This document shows positions 33,250 to 41,463 of a stretch of 42,956 nt of DNA, in pieces. The stretch comes from Microbacterium testaceum (GTDB lineage: Bacteria > Actinomycetota > Actinomycetes > Actinomycetales > Microbacteriaceae): the NCBI RefSeq assembly GCF_001476655.1, contig NZ_LDRT01000045.1:1-42956 (forward strand). Reading direction: 5' to 3'. A program made the translations under genes and the position numbers. Each line of letters starts with the position of its first letter. Positions within the stretch are counted from its first letter, which is position 1. The notes under the pieces are model-generated. The model worked only from the letters and a program-made list of their open reading frames with translations. It did no database searches and was not told where the DNA came from.

Positions 33250-34607
33250 GATTCGACCGCCAGGAGAAGGCGTCCGGCCTCGGCATTGCGACGTGTCTTC
33301 GTCCACCCCCGCCGCCCCGTCAGCATGCGCCCGAAAGCACGGATCACGCAGACGTAGCTCTGATACATGTAGAGCCAGTAACCCAGACCCCACACCGCTG
33401 CGCGCCAGAGGGAGTGGCGTTCCTCGCGGAGCGCGTACACGAGCGGCCAGAGCGAGAACGGCAGGATGCCGGTGAGCACCCACAGCGGCACGATCCACGA
33501 GGCCGAAGAGATCCAGCCCAGGATTCCGCCGGGGGAGAGCGCTCCCGAGACGAGCATCGCCACCGCGACGCTCGGCCACAGCACGGAGCCGGCGAGCTGG
33601 ATGTACGGGATCGCGAGGAAGTACGCCGCCTCGAGCGCACCGGCGTTGGTGAAGTTGCGTGACGAGTAGATCCGCGGGAGGTAGCGGGCGCATTGAAGGC
33701 CGCCCTGGCACCATCGCGTGCGCTGAGTGAGCAGTCGACGAGCTGACGGGAGGGCTTCCTGCGAGACCCACGTGTCGTGGGCGTACACGGTGCGGTACCC
33801 GGCCAGCATGATTCGAAGCCCCACCTCGTAGTCCTCGAGCAGGGCATCGCCCCAGGGCTCTCCTTGCGCGGAGGACGCGGCACGCAGGGCACTCAGTCGA
33901 GTGAACTGGCCGTTCCCCCCGAGCCCCACCGAGACGGTGCGCATCCGGAGGACCTGCATCGCCGCGATCGTCGTGCGGAACTCGATGTCCTGCATCCTCA
34001 CGAGGTAGCGCGCCCACGCTTGGGCGAGACGACCCCGCCCCGGGAGAGGGGCGGGGTCGTCTCTGTTGCTCATCCGCACGGCGACCTGGACGGCACCGAC
34101 GTCCGTCGAACCGAAGGCGGTGGCACCCGACGCCTGACGCAGGGCGTTCGGGGCGAGGGATCCGTCTGCGTCGAGGACGATGACGATGGTGCGATCGTCC
34201 TCCCGACCTTCGCTTCGGGAAGCCCTCCACTGCGTGAGCTGCGCGTAGGCGGCGTTGAGCGCCGCCCCTTTGCCCGTGCGGGCATCGGGGAGACGGCGGA
34301 TCACCGCGTGCACGAACGAGTCGCGGGCGGCGATGGTCGAGACGATGGCGCCGGTGCCGTCCGTGCTCGCGTCGTCGATGATCCACACGTGAACGTCGGG
34401 GAATCGCTCGCGCATCCTCTTCACGGTGTGCGCGATCACCGTCGCCTCATCCCGGCAGGGGACGAAGGCGTGCCACTCGAACGCCCGGGGGTCACCACCG
34501 CGCGCACGCCTCCGCCGCGCGAACGGGACGACGATGAGCGTCGTGTAGGTCAGGAACATCACCAGGAACACGAACGAGAGCGAGAAGAGGATGTCGAGCG
34601 GGTTCAC
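33246..34607 (-). CDS. Family 2 glycosyltransferase, membrane-bound
   Basis: A 453-residue GT-A glycosyltransferase with an N-terminal helix (about 5-28) and four or so C-terminal helices. Catalytic motifs in order are DDASTDGT (78-85), DAD (146-148), EDYEVGLR (258-265) and QRTRW (295-299), the D,D,D,QxxRW set of processive cellulose/hyaluronan-synthase-like enzymes. It probably polymerises or exports a surface sugar chain; donor and acceptor are unknown. The GTG start overlaps the stop of the small sorting-signal gene (GTGA) and the stop overlaps the exosortase start. The position inside an exosortase operon agrees with known links between exosortases and exopolysaccharide genes. Confidence 0.88.
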   Translation of the reverse strand: MNPLDILFSLSFVFLVMFLTYTTLIVVPFARRRRARGGDPRAFEWHAFVPCRDEATVIAHTVKRMRERFPDVHVWIIDDASTDGTGAIVSTIAARDSFVHAVIRRLPDARTGKGAALNAAYAQLTQWRASRSEGREDDRTIVIVLDADGSLAPNALRQASGATAFGSTDVGAVQVAVRMSNRDDPAPLPGRGRLAQAWARYLVRMQDIEFRTTIAAMQVLRMRTVSVGLGGNGQFTRLSALRAASSAQGEPWGDALLEDYEVGLRIMLAGYRTVYAHDTWVSQEALPSARRLLTQRTRWCQGGLQCARYLPRIYSSRNFTNAGALEAAYFLAIPYIQLAGSVLWPSVAVAMLVSGALSPGGILGWISSASWIVPLWVLTGILPFSLWPLVYALREERHSLWRAAVWGLGYWLYMYQSYVCVIRAFGRMLTGRRGWTKTRRNAEAGRLLLAVES

Positions 34608-34798
34608 GGGTTCTGCCGCGCCTTTCCGGATGCCGTGGCCTCGTCGCCGCGACCGCGCAGCCACACGGAGCGCCAAGCGAACAGAGCACCGAGCAGGGCC
34701 GCGCCGGCCCCGACGACGGCGAGTGTCGCCGTCGGGGCCGTCGAGCCGGTGACCGCGAGGATCGCGGCCCCTCCGCCCATCGCGCCGTTGCGGTACAT
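34604..34798 (-). CDS. 64-residue protein consisting mainly of an LAVTG-type sorting signal
   Basis: A very small protein: MYRNGAMGGGAAI, then LAVTGS, then a hydrophobic helix (about 27-47), then RSVWLRGRGDEATASGK. LAxTG, helix and Arg tail form the classic C-terminal cell-wall sorting signal of the kind used by class E sortases, but no passenger domain precedes it. Its ATG is four bases after the choice-of-anchor G stop, and its stop overlaps the glycosyltransferase start in GTGA, so it is translated in the operon. It is in a different frame from the upstream gene. Whether it is a stand-alone anchor, an exosortase substrate or an alternative tail is open. Confidence 0.7.
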   Translation of the reverse strand: MYRNGAMGGGAAILAVTGSTAPTATLAVVGAGAALLGALFAWRSVWLRGRGDEATASGKARQNP

Positions 34799-34802
34799 CG
34801 CG

Positions 34803-36104
34803 TCAGCCCTGGATGGACGCCACGCGCGTGCGTCGACGCAGCGCGAGGCCCGCCAGGACGATCGCCCCGACACCGACGAACCCGCCGGCGAGGGCCAGCG
34901 ACTCGGGACCGGCGACCGGAACGGCGAGCTGTCCCGCGTTCGGGCCGACCGTCGCGTTCGCCAGATTCACGCTCGCGAGCGACCCGGACGGACCGAGCCC
35001 CAGACGCAGCGCGGTCTGCGTGAACGAACCGTCGGAACCCGTCGACTGCACGTTGACCTGCATCTGCGCGAGCTGCGTCAGCGCATTGCTGAGCGGGGTG
35101 ACGATGGTGTTGCTGATGCCGTTGAGTACGGGGACGATCGTCGCCTTCGCGGTGTCGACGGCCGCCTGCAGGGCGATGCCCGCCGCAGCGGTGAAGATGT
35201 TCGACCGCAGGTTGGCGGCGAGAGCGCTCGCCGCGTCCAGCACACCGTTGACCTGGCTGATGATCTTGTTCGCCACCGCCTGCGGGACGTACGAGAGCAG
35301 GTCGGTGCCCGCGGGCAGATCGTTGACGCTGGCGACACCGGCGGCCGAGGTGAGGTCGTCGAGCGTCAGCTGGATCTTGCCCGACGAGAAGGGGTTCGTC
35401 AGCCCCGCGCCGCTGGTGTTCGCGAGCGAGATCAGCGTGTTCAGCGCCGGGTTCACGACGGCGAGCACACCGGAGACGACCGTGCCGTCGACGACGAAGC
35501 CGGCGTCCGACAGCACGTACTGACCGGTCTGCGTGCCGTCGGCGGCTTGCTGGGCCGAGGCGGCCAGCACGCCGAGGTCGACCTGCACGCCGACGGGTGC
35601 CGACGACGATCCCACGCGGAAGGTCGCCGACTGGTTCGCGGACGGCGAGCCGACGCTCGATGGGGTGACGCTGCCCACGCCGATGAGGCCGGGGGCGGCG
35701 GAGACGGCACCCGAGAACGCCGACGAACTGCCGTCGTCGCGGGCCTGGGCGTACTGGCCGACGGCGCCGAGCTGGATGATGCCGTTGTCGCCGAAGAGGT
35801 TCGTCGACCCGGCGGACAGGCCGATGAGACCGGCGATCGCCGAGGCGTCCAACGGCTGGTCGACGGTGACGTCGCCGCTGGCATCCTGATTGACGGCCTG
35901 AGCTCCTCGCAGCGCGACGGCGTTGTCGAGCACATTGGTGCCGAGAAGCGACGTCTCGACGAGTCGGCCGGTGCCCTGCGAGACGACGGCGGCAGCCTGC
36001 GCGCTGGTCGCGGGGATGAGCAGCGCGGCGGCGACGGCGACGGCGCCCGCGGTGCGCGTCGTCCGCCATACCCGGCCGGACGACGTAGATGATCTGGTGG
36101 TCAT
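34803..36104 (-). CDS. Choice-of-anchor G family surface protein
   Basis: A secreted 433-residue protein. The signal peptide is about residues 1-38 (basic start, hydrophobic core, ATSAQA cleavage region). The body is Ala/Ser/Val/Gly-rich with repeated short beta-like segments (QGTGRLVETSLLGTNVLDNA, GVGSVTPSS, DLGVLAASAQQ). The C-terminus has VPVAGPES, a hydrophobic helix (about 397-420) and an RRRTR cluster, a sorting tail. Members of this family end in different anchors, hence the name. The ATG is preceded by AGGAAG. It heads the operon with the exosortase, glycosyltransferase and epimerase, and is the likeliest exosortase substrate. Confidence 0.82.
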   Translation of the reverse strand: MTTRSSTSSGRVWRTTRTAGAVAVAAALLIPATSAQAAAVVSQGTGRLVETSLLGTNVLDNAVALRGAQAVNQDASGDVTVDQPLDASAIAGLIGLSAGSTNLFGDNGIIQLGAVGQYAQARDDGSSSAFSGAVSAAPGLIGVGSVTPSSVGSPSANQSATFRVGSSSAPVGVQVDLGVLAASAQQAADGTQTGQYVLSDAGFVVDGTVVSGVLAVVNPALNTLISLANTSGAGLTNPFSSGKIQLTLDDLTSAAGVASVNDLPAGTDLLSYVPQAVANKIISQVNGVLDAASALAANLRSNIFTAAAGIALQAAVDTAKATIVPVLNGISNTIVTPLSNALTQLAQMQVNVQSTGSDGSFTQTALRLGLGPSGSLASVNLANATVGPNAGQLAVPVAGPESLALAGGFVGVGAIVLAGLALRRRTRVASIQG

Positions 36105-36267
36105 GGTGTCTTCTTCCTGGTTTGTCCGCACACCACGGAGCCCGCTTTCGGGTCGGGTTGTGCGGGTCGTGGTGACGCTATGAGGTCGCCGCGATTCGCA
36201 CATCGGTGTCGCATACGTAACGTTCGCGCTGAGCGTCTCCGCGTCGGGTGCGGTATCTGAACGCAAA

Positions 36268-36285
36268 CACTGAGGCGTCTCAGTG
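36268..36285. promoter_or_regulatory. Candidate operator, CACTGAG-GCGT-CTCAGTG
   Basis: A perfect seven-base dyad with a four-base centre lies in the 263-base gap between the divergent choice-of-anchor G gene and the LuxR-family gene, 82 bases before the latter. The rest of the gap shows no gene. A second, weaker dyad (ACCCCT near 36341 with AGGGGGT near 36353) includes the ribosome binding site of the regulator gene and could occlude it. Confidence 0.5.
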
Positions 36286-36367
36286 ACGGGGGAAAGACGC
36301 GGGATTCGGTGTAGGAACAGAGGGGGGTGCCGCCTCGCGTACCCCTGAGACAAGGGGGTTGCAGCCC

Positions 36368-38794
36368 ATGGGTGCTGGTCGGAGATTCGTAGGTCGCTCG
36401 GCGGAACGAGCACTGGCGGTAGCCGCCTTCAACCGGAAACGAAGCGTGTTCGTGACGGGCCCCAGCCGGAGCGGGCGCTCCCACCTCCTGATGTCGATCG
36501 TGGAAGAGCTGGCTCGACCCGCGGTGTTCCTCGAACGTCGGCCCGACGGCGTGACCCGATGCGGACCCCGCAAAGCCGATCGGCATCCGGTCTCGGGGGC
36601 CGACGACATCGCCGCGCTGATGGACGCGATCGATGACGACACCGTTCTGGTCGTCGACGACCTGGATCTGCTCCCGTACCCGGTGCTGGAGCCGCTCCTG
36701 GACGCCTTCCGCTCGACACCGCCCGTCCTGCTGGCCGCCATGTCGCCGCGTCATGTCGTGGCGTCGTCCGGCGGGGAACGGTGGGAGGCGCTTCGTCCGA
36801 TGTTCGACCAATCGGCGGCTGTGGCCATCCCGTTGCCGCCGCTGTCATTGCGCGAGACGGCGGAGCTCAGCGACACCTTGCGCACCGCCCGGTACGGAGC
36901 CGAGCGCGCGGACGACGCCTGGCAGATGGCACTGCACCATCTCAGCGGCGGCAGCCCGGCCCTCGTTCGCGAGATCGTCGAGGCGGCGGCGGCTCGCGGG
37001 CGTCTGCACGCGCTCCTTCCCATCGACCCCCAGAGCGATGCTCTCCCGGGGGCGGTCGTGGCATCGGCGACGAAGATGCTCGCGCCTTTGGACGCTCGCG
37101 ATCGACGGGTTCTCGCGGCTTTGGCCGAACTCGGGCCGGTGCCGCATGGGCACCTGGGGTCGATCGTTCCGGCGGATGTCCTCGCACGCTTGCACGACGG
37201 CGGCCTGCTGTCGGCGGGCGCGGATGCGAGCACCGCCGCCGTCAGCGGTGTGATCTCACGGATGGTGGGGGATTCGAGCGATCTCGGCGATCTCGGCGAC
37301 GAGCGGCGAGAGCTGGCGCGAGAACTTCTCCTTCTCGCCCGCCAGGCATCCTGGTTGACGCCGGGGGAGCAGAAGTTCTGCGCGCGATGGGCGGAGACGG
37401 GACACGACCCGTCGCTCGAAACGGCCCTGGCGCGGATCCTTCCGCGCGCGGCGCTCGCCCTCGCGCGGTCGAGCTCTCCCCGAGAGGCGCTCCCCGTCGC
37501 GGAACGAGTGCTCGCGCGAGGCGTCGACGCCACCGCTCTCTCCGCGCTCATCGTCGCCCGCGTGGCGCTCGGGGAGTACGCCGAGGCGGAGCGTCTCCTG
37601 GATCAGTACCCCGCTCCCACGACCAAGGAAGAGCGCGATGGGGCTCTGCATCTGCACGTGGGTGTCCTGTTCGCGACCTCTGCCGGTGCCGACGCCGCCC
37701 TGGAGCGGCTGAGGGAGCTGGTCGGCTGGGCCCCGGACGATGAGGTGTGGCGGCTCCGGGTCGAGTGCTCGGTGAACGCCCTGTCCTTGTCCAGCGGGTC
37801 GGCCCCCGACCTCCCGGGCGACCTGGCCGCGCGTGCCGAGGGCGCGGACGAGGAGACGATCAGCCTGGCGGAAGCCTGTCAGGCGGCTGTCGAGGCCTCG
37901 CGCGGCAACAGCGACAAAGTGCACGAGCTCCTGCGCCGGCGGCAGCAGACGCACGGGATGGACGTGGAGTCGAACGTCACGGTGTTCCGACTGCACGCCT
38001 TCGCCTTGATGATGCTCGGCGAAGACCTGGACCTGGTTCAGAGAGCGACACGGCGCCGACTCCTCGTGGCGCGGTGGGAGGATCGCCAAGACGACGTGGC
38101 GATGTTCGCTCTCACGGACGCGTCGATCCAGCTCATCCGTGGTCGGACGGCGGACGTCCACCTGAGCCTGGGACTCATCGACGTGAGTCCCCCGGAGTCG
38201 ACGCGCATCTGGATCGAGATCGTCCGGGCCGCCGCGCTCGTCCTCGACGGCGACCTCGTGCACGCCGCGGCCGCCATCGAGCGCATCGACGCCGTCTCCG
38301 AGGGCTGGGGCCGCGGGGGATTCGGCGCCGTGCGCGACACCGTGTGCGCGCTTCTCGATGCGGCCAGTCGTCGGCCTCTCGCGGCGGCCTCGAGGGCGGA
38401 ACGGGCCTTGTCGCAGGCTCAGCGGACGGTGCCGCTCCTCGTGCCGGCGCTGTTGCGCTTGCAATTGCAGGGGGGAGCCACGGCCGAGGAGGTCCTCGAG
38501 CGAGCCGAGGACATCTCCGCGGACCTCGACATCGCCCCCTTGCGGGCCTTCATCGACGAACTGCGCGCGATGACCCGGAGAGACGTGGCCCGGTTGGACG
38601 TGTTGACGGCACGGGAGAGAGAGGTCGTCCAGCTGGCGGCGGCAGGATTCTCGAACTCCGAGATCGCCGCGCGCCTGACCCTCTCGGTCCGAACCGTCGA
38701 GTCCCACCTGCACCATGCGCGGACACGGCTCGGGATGGGGCGCTACGAGCGATTCTCCTCCACGGCCGGCTCCCTGCCGGCCGGAAGCCGCTGA
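36368..38794 (+). CDS. LuxR-family transcriptional regulator with N-terminal ATPase domain (LAL-like)
   Basis: An 808-residue regulator. The N-terminus has a P-loop-like motif GPSRSGRS (31-38), in which Arg replaces the usual Lys, and a Walker B VLVVDDLDLL (93-102). The long middle (about 250-740) is helical and TPR-like. The last 66 residues hold a LuxR helix-turn-helix (LTAREREVVQLAAAGFSNSE, then RTVESHLHHARTRLGM). ATG 36368 is chosen because AAGGGGG lies nine bases ahead. A TTG at 36359 is too close to it. It diverges from the exosortase operon, which is the obvious target. ATP binding may be altered by the Lys-to-Arg change. Confidence 0.88.
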   Translation: MGAGRRFVGRSAERALAVAAFNRKRSVFVTGPSRSGRSHLLMSIVEELARPAVFLERRPDGVTRCGPRKADRHPVSGADDIAALMDAIDDDTVLVVDDLDLLPYPVLEPLLDAFRSTPPVLLAAMSPRHVVASSGGERWEALRPMFDQSAAVAIPLPPLSLRETAELSDTLRTARYGAERADDAWQMALHHLSGGSPALVREIVEAAAARGRLHALLPIDPQSDALPGAVVASATKMLAPLDARDRRVLAALAELGPVPHGHLGSIVPADVLARLHDGGLLSAGADASTAAVSGVISRMVGDSSDLGDLGDERRELARELLLLARQASWLTPGEQKFCARWAETGHDPSLETALARILPRAALALARSSSPREALPVAERVLARGVDATALSALIVARVALGEYAEAERLLDQYPAPTTKEERDGALHLHVGVLFATSAGADAALERLRELVGWAPDDEVWRLRVECSVNALSLSSGSAPDLPGDLAARAEGADEETISLAEACQAAVEASRGNSDKVHELLRRRQQTHGMDVESNVTVFRLHAFALMMLGEDLDLVQRATRRRLLVARWEDRQDDVAMFALTDASIQLIRGRTADVHLSLGLIDVSPPESTRIWIEIVRAAALVLDGDLVHAAAAIERIDAVSEGWGRGGFGAVRDTVCALLDAASRRPLAAASRAERALSQAQRTVPLLVPALLRLQLQGGATAEEVLERAEDISADLDIAPLRAFIDELRAMTRRDVARLDVLTAREREVVQLAAAGFSNSEIAARLTLSVRTVESHLHHARTRLGMGRYERFSSTAGSLPAGSR

Positions 38795-38827
38795 GCCGGC
38801 GGCACCGGCGTGCCGCGCCCCACCGGG

Positions 38828-38868
38828 TGCGTCGCCCCGCGACCGTCCTCGGGCCGCGGGGCGACGCA
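38828..38868. terminator. Bidirectional terminator between luxR-type gene and sugar mutase
   Basis: A perfect 14-base stem (38828-38841 with 38855-38868) with a 13-base loop lies between two convergent stops, 34 bases after the regulator and five bases after the mutase stop. No T tract is seen. Confidence 0.8.
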
Positions 38869-38872
38869 GGCG

Positions 38873-40546
38873 TCAGCTTCGCGCGGCGACGAGCAGTTCC
38901 TCCGCACCGGCACGCAGCGCGGCCAGACGCCGGTGGGCCTTCTTCGCCGAGCCCGCCTGCACGTCGAGGTACAGCTTGAGCTTCGGCTCGGTGCCGCTCG
39001 GACGCACGATCAGGCGCGAGCCGTCCTCGAGCCAGAGCCGCAGCACGTCGCCGGGCGGTAGTCCGTCCACACCGTGCAGCAGATCGTCGACGCGCGTCAC
39101 CGCGATCTCTCCGACCGTGACGGGCGGCTGGGCGCGGAGGGATGCCATGATCCCGCCGATCTCGCTCAGGTCGGTGACCCGCACCGAGATCTGGTCGCTC
39201 GCAAAAGCGCCGAACGTCTCGCGGAACTCGCGGAGCAGGTCCGCGACGGTCCGGCCCTGCGCCCGCGCCTCGGTCGCCATCCCCAGCAGCGCGACCGCGG
39301 CGGAGATCCCGTCCTTGTCGCGGACGACGTCGGGGTTCACGAGGTAGCCCAGCGCCTCTTCGAAGCCGAAGACGATGCCCGGAGCGCGCGAGATCCACTT
39401 GAACCCGGTGAGCGTCGCGCGGAAGTCGAGACCGTAGTGCTCGGCCACCGCCTGGAGTCCGGGAGACGAGACGAGCGAGCACGCCAGTGTCCCGCCCGTT
39501 CCGGCCGCGGCCGCGGCGCGTGCGGCACGCCACCCCAGCAGCAGACCGATCTCGTTGCCGCTCAGCCGGTGCCATCCGCCCTCGGTCTCGGTATCCGGGA
39601 TCGCGACGGCCAGACGGTCGGCATCCGGATCGTTCGCGATGATCAGCTCGGCATCGGCCGCGCGCGCGGTCTCGAACGCGAGATCCATCGCCCCAGGCTC
39701 TTCGGGGTTGGGGAAGGCGACCGTCGGGAAACGTCCGTCCGGGTGGATCTGGGCCTCGACGACCACCGGCTGCGGGTAGCCGGCGCTCTCGAGCACGCGC
39801 GAGACGGTCTCCCATCCCACGCCGTGCATCGCGGTGTACACCCAGCGCAGCCCCGCGGCTCCGGCCGGCGCCGGGGCGACGGCGGCGGTCGCGGCGACGT
39901 ACGCCTCCACCACGGATTCGGGGGCGTTGGCGTACCCCACCGAGCGCGGCAGGATCGTGACGTCGCCGTCATCCGCGATGCGCTGGATGTGCGCGGCGAT
40001 CTCGGCGTCGGCGGGCGAGACGATCTGCGCGCCGTCGTCGGCCCCACCGAGGTAGACCTTGTAGCCGTTGTCGTCGGGCGGGTTGTGGCTCGCCGTGACC
40101 ATCACGCCGGCGTCCGCACCGAGATGGCGCACGGCGAAGGCGAGGACGGGGGTGGGCAGCAGACGCGGCAGGAGGATCGCGTGCAGGCCCGCCCCGGCGA
40201 AGATCTCGACCGAGTCGCGCGCGAACACGTCGGAGTTGCGGCGGCCGTCGTACCCGACGACCACCGTCGGCGTGCCGCCGGAGGAACGTTCGCGCAGGTA
40301 CGCCGCGAAGCCCGCCGCGGCCTGCGCCACGAGCACCCGGTTCATGCGGTTCGACCCGGCGCCCAGCGTGCCGCGCAGGCCCGCGGTCCCGAAGGCCAGG
40401 CGCGTCGAGAAGCGATCGGCGAGGTCGTCGGCGGCCGCGGCATCCCCCTGTTCGACCCGGGCGATCAGGCCCGAGAGCTCCTCGCGGGTGACGGGGTCCG
40501 GGTCCTGCGCCAGCCAGGCGCGCGCCGCGGCGAGGTACTCGCTCAC
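38873..40546 (-). CDS. Phospho-sugar mutase (phosphoglucomutase/phosphomannomutase family)
   Basis: A 557-residue alpha-D-phosphohexomutase. Motifs in order: catalytic Ser153 in TASHNPPDDNGYK, metal loop NDPDADRLAV near 304-313, sugar-binding GFEEALGY, and phosphate-binding RPSGTEPKLKLY near the C-terminus. The length suits the PgcA-like/PGM2 subgroup, which includes enzymes acting on pentose-1-phosphates. The GTG start overlaps the stop of the purine nucleoside phosphorylase gene (GTGA). That pairing suggests it isomerises ribose- or deoxyribose-1-phosphate released by the phosphorylase. This is inference; a glucose or mannose phosphate role is equally allowed by the motifs. Confidence 0.88.
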   Translation of the reverse strand: MSEYLAAARAWLAQDPDPVTREELSGLIARVEQGDAAAADDLADRFSTRLAFGTAGLRGTLGAGSNRMNRVLVAQAAAGFAAYLRERSSGGTPTVVVGYDGRRNSDVFARDSVEIFAGAGLHAILLPRLLPTPVLAFAVRHLGADAGVMVTASHNPPDDNGYKVYLGGADDGAQIVSPADAEIAAHIQRIADDGDVTILPRSVGYANAPESVVEAYVAATAAVAPAPAGAAGLRWVYTAMHGVGWETVSRVLESAGYPQPVVVEAQIHPDGRFPTVAFPNPEEPGAMDLAFETARAADAELIIANDPDADRLAVAIPDTETEGGWHRLSGNEIGLLLGWRAARAAAAAGTGGTLACSLVSSPGLQAVAEHYGLDFRATLTGFKWISRAPGIVFGFEEALGYLVNPDVVRDKDGISAAVALLGMATEARAQGRTVADLLREFRETFGAFASDQISVRVTDLSEIGGIMASLRAQPPVTVGEIAVTRVDDLLHGVDGLPPGDVLRLWLEDGSRLIVRPSGTEPKLKLYLDVQAGSAKKAHRRLAALRAGAEELLVAARS

Positions 40547-41376
40547 AGGGCGTGGACCACGCGGGCGAGCAGGGCCGAGATCACCGGCTCCGCCTCGCGA
40601 CCGGCCTCGAGGACCTCTTCGTGGCTGAGAGGCGTCTTCTGGATGCCGGCGGCCAGGTTCGTGATGAGCGAGAAGCCCAGGATCTCCATGCCGGCCTGGC
40701 GCGCGGCGATCGCCTCGAGCGACGTCGACATGCCGACGATGTGCCCGCCGATGGCCTTCGCCATCTGCACTTCGGCGGGGGTCTCGTAGTGGGGCCCTCG
40801 GAACTGCGTGTACACGCCCTCGTCGAGCGTCGGATCGATCTCGCGCGCGATGTCGCGAAGGCGCTTCGAGTACAGGTCGGTCAGGTCGATGAAGGTCGCA
40901 CCCTCCAGCGGGGAGTCGGCCGTGAGGTTGATGTGGTCGCTGATGAGGACGGGCTGGCCGGGCTTCCACGTCTCGCGGATGCCGCCGGCCCCGTTCGTGA
41001 GGATCATCGTGGTGGCACCGGTCGCGGCGGCCGTGCGCACGCTGTGCACGACGCGGCGCACGCCGTGGCCCTCGTAGTAGTGGGTGCGGGCACCGATGAC
41101 GAGGACGTTCTTGCCGCCGGGCGTGCGGACGCTGCGGAGCGTTCCGACGTGGCCCTCCAGTGCGGGCTTCGAGAAGCCGACGACCTCGGTCGCGGGGAAC
41201 GACGCCGTCTCCTCGCCGATGAGCTCGGCGGCGCGGCCCCAGCCGGACCCGAGGGTGACGGCGATGTCGTGGTGCTCGACACCGGAGAGACGGGCGATGT
41301 CGTTCGCCGCGGCCCGCGCGACCTCGAACGGGTCGACCGCCGGGTCATCGAGCGGGTGAGAAATGCTGTTGGACAT
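40543..41376 (-). CDS. punA: Purine-nucleoside phosphorylase
   Basis: Cytosolic enzyme (277 residues) splitting inosine and guanosine with phosphate to base and ribose-1-phosphate. It belongs to the trimeric low-molecular-weight class, shown by LGSGWG (42-47), RTHYYEGH, TNGAGGI, SDHINL, FRGPHYETPAE, MSTSLEAIAARQ and ITNLAAG, which together line the phosphate, ribose and base sites. The ATG has GGGGGA unusually close upstream, so the message may be near-leaderless. It diverges from lpdA across about 87 bases. It completes the nucleoside pathway whose uptake and deaminase genes lie at 12.7-20.9 kb. Confidence 0.93.
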   Translation of the reverse strand: MSNSISHPLDDPAVDPFEVARAAANDIARLSGVEHHDIAVTLGSGWGRAAELIGEETASFPATEVVGFSKPALEGHVGTLRSVRTPGGKNVLVIGARTHYYEGHGVRRVVHSVRTAAATGATTMILTNGAGGIRETWKPGQPVLISDHINLTADSPLEGATFIDLTDLYSKRLRDIAREIDPTLDEGVYTQFRGPHYETPAEVQMAKAIGGHIVGMSTSLEAIAARQAGMEILGFSLITNLAAGIQKTPLSHEEVLEAGREAEPVISALLARVVHAL

Positions 41377-41463
41377 TCCCCCACTCTAGAAAGCGGCGAG
41401 CCCCGGGGCCAGACGCCGACCGCGCGTCGTTCGAAGGAAGCGCCCTAGGGAAGAATGGATGCC

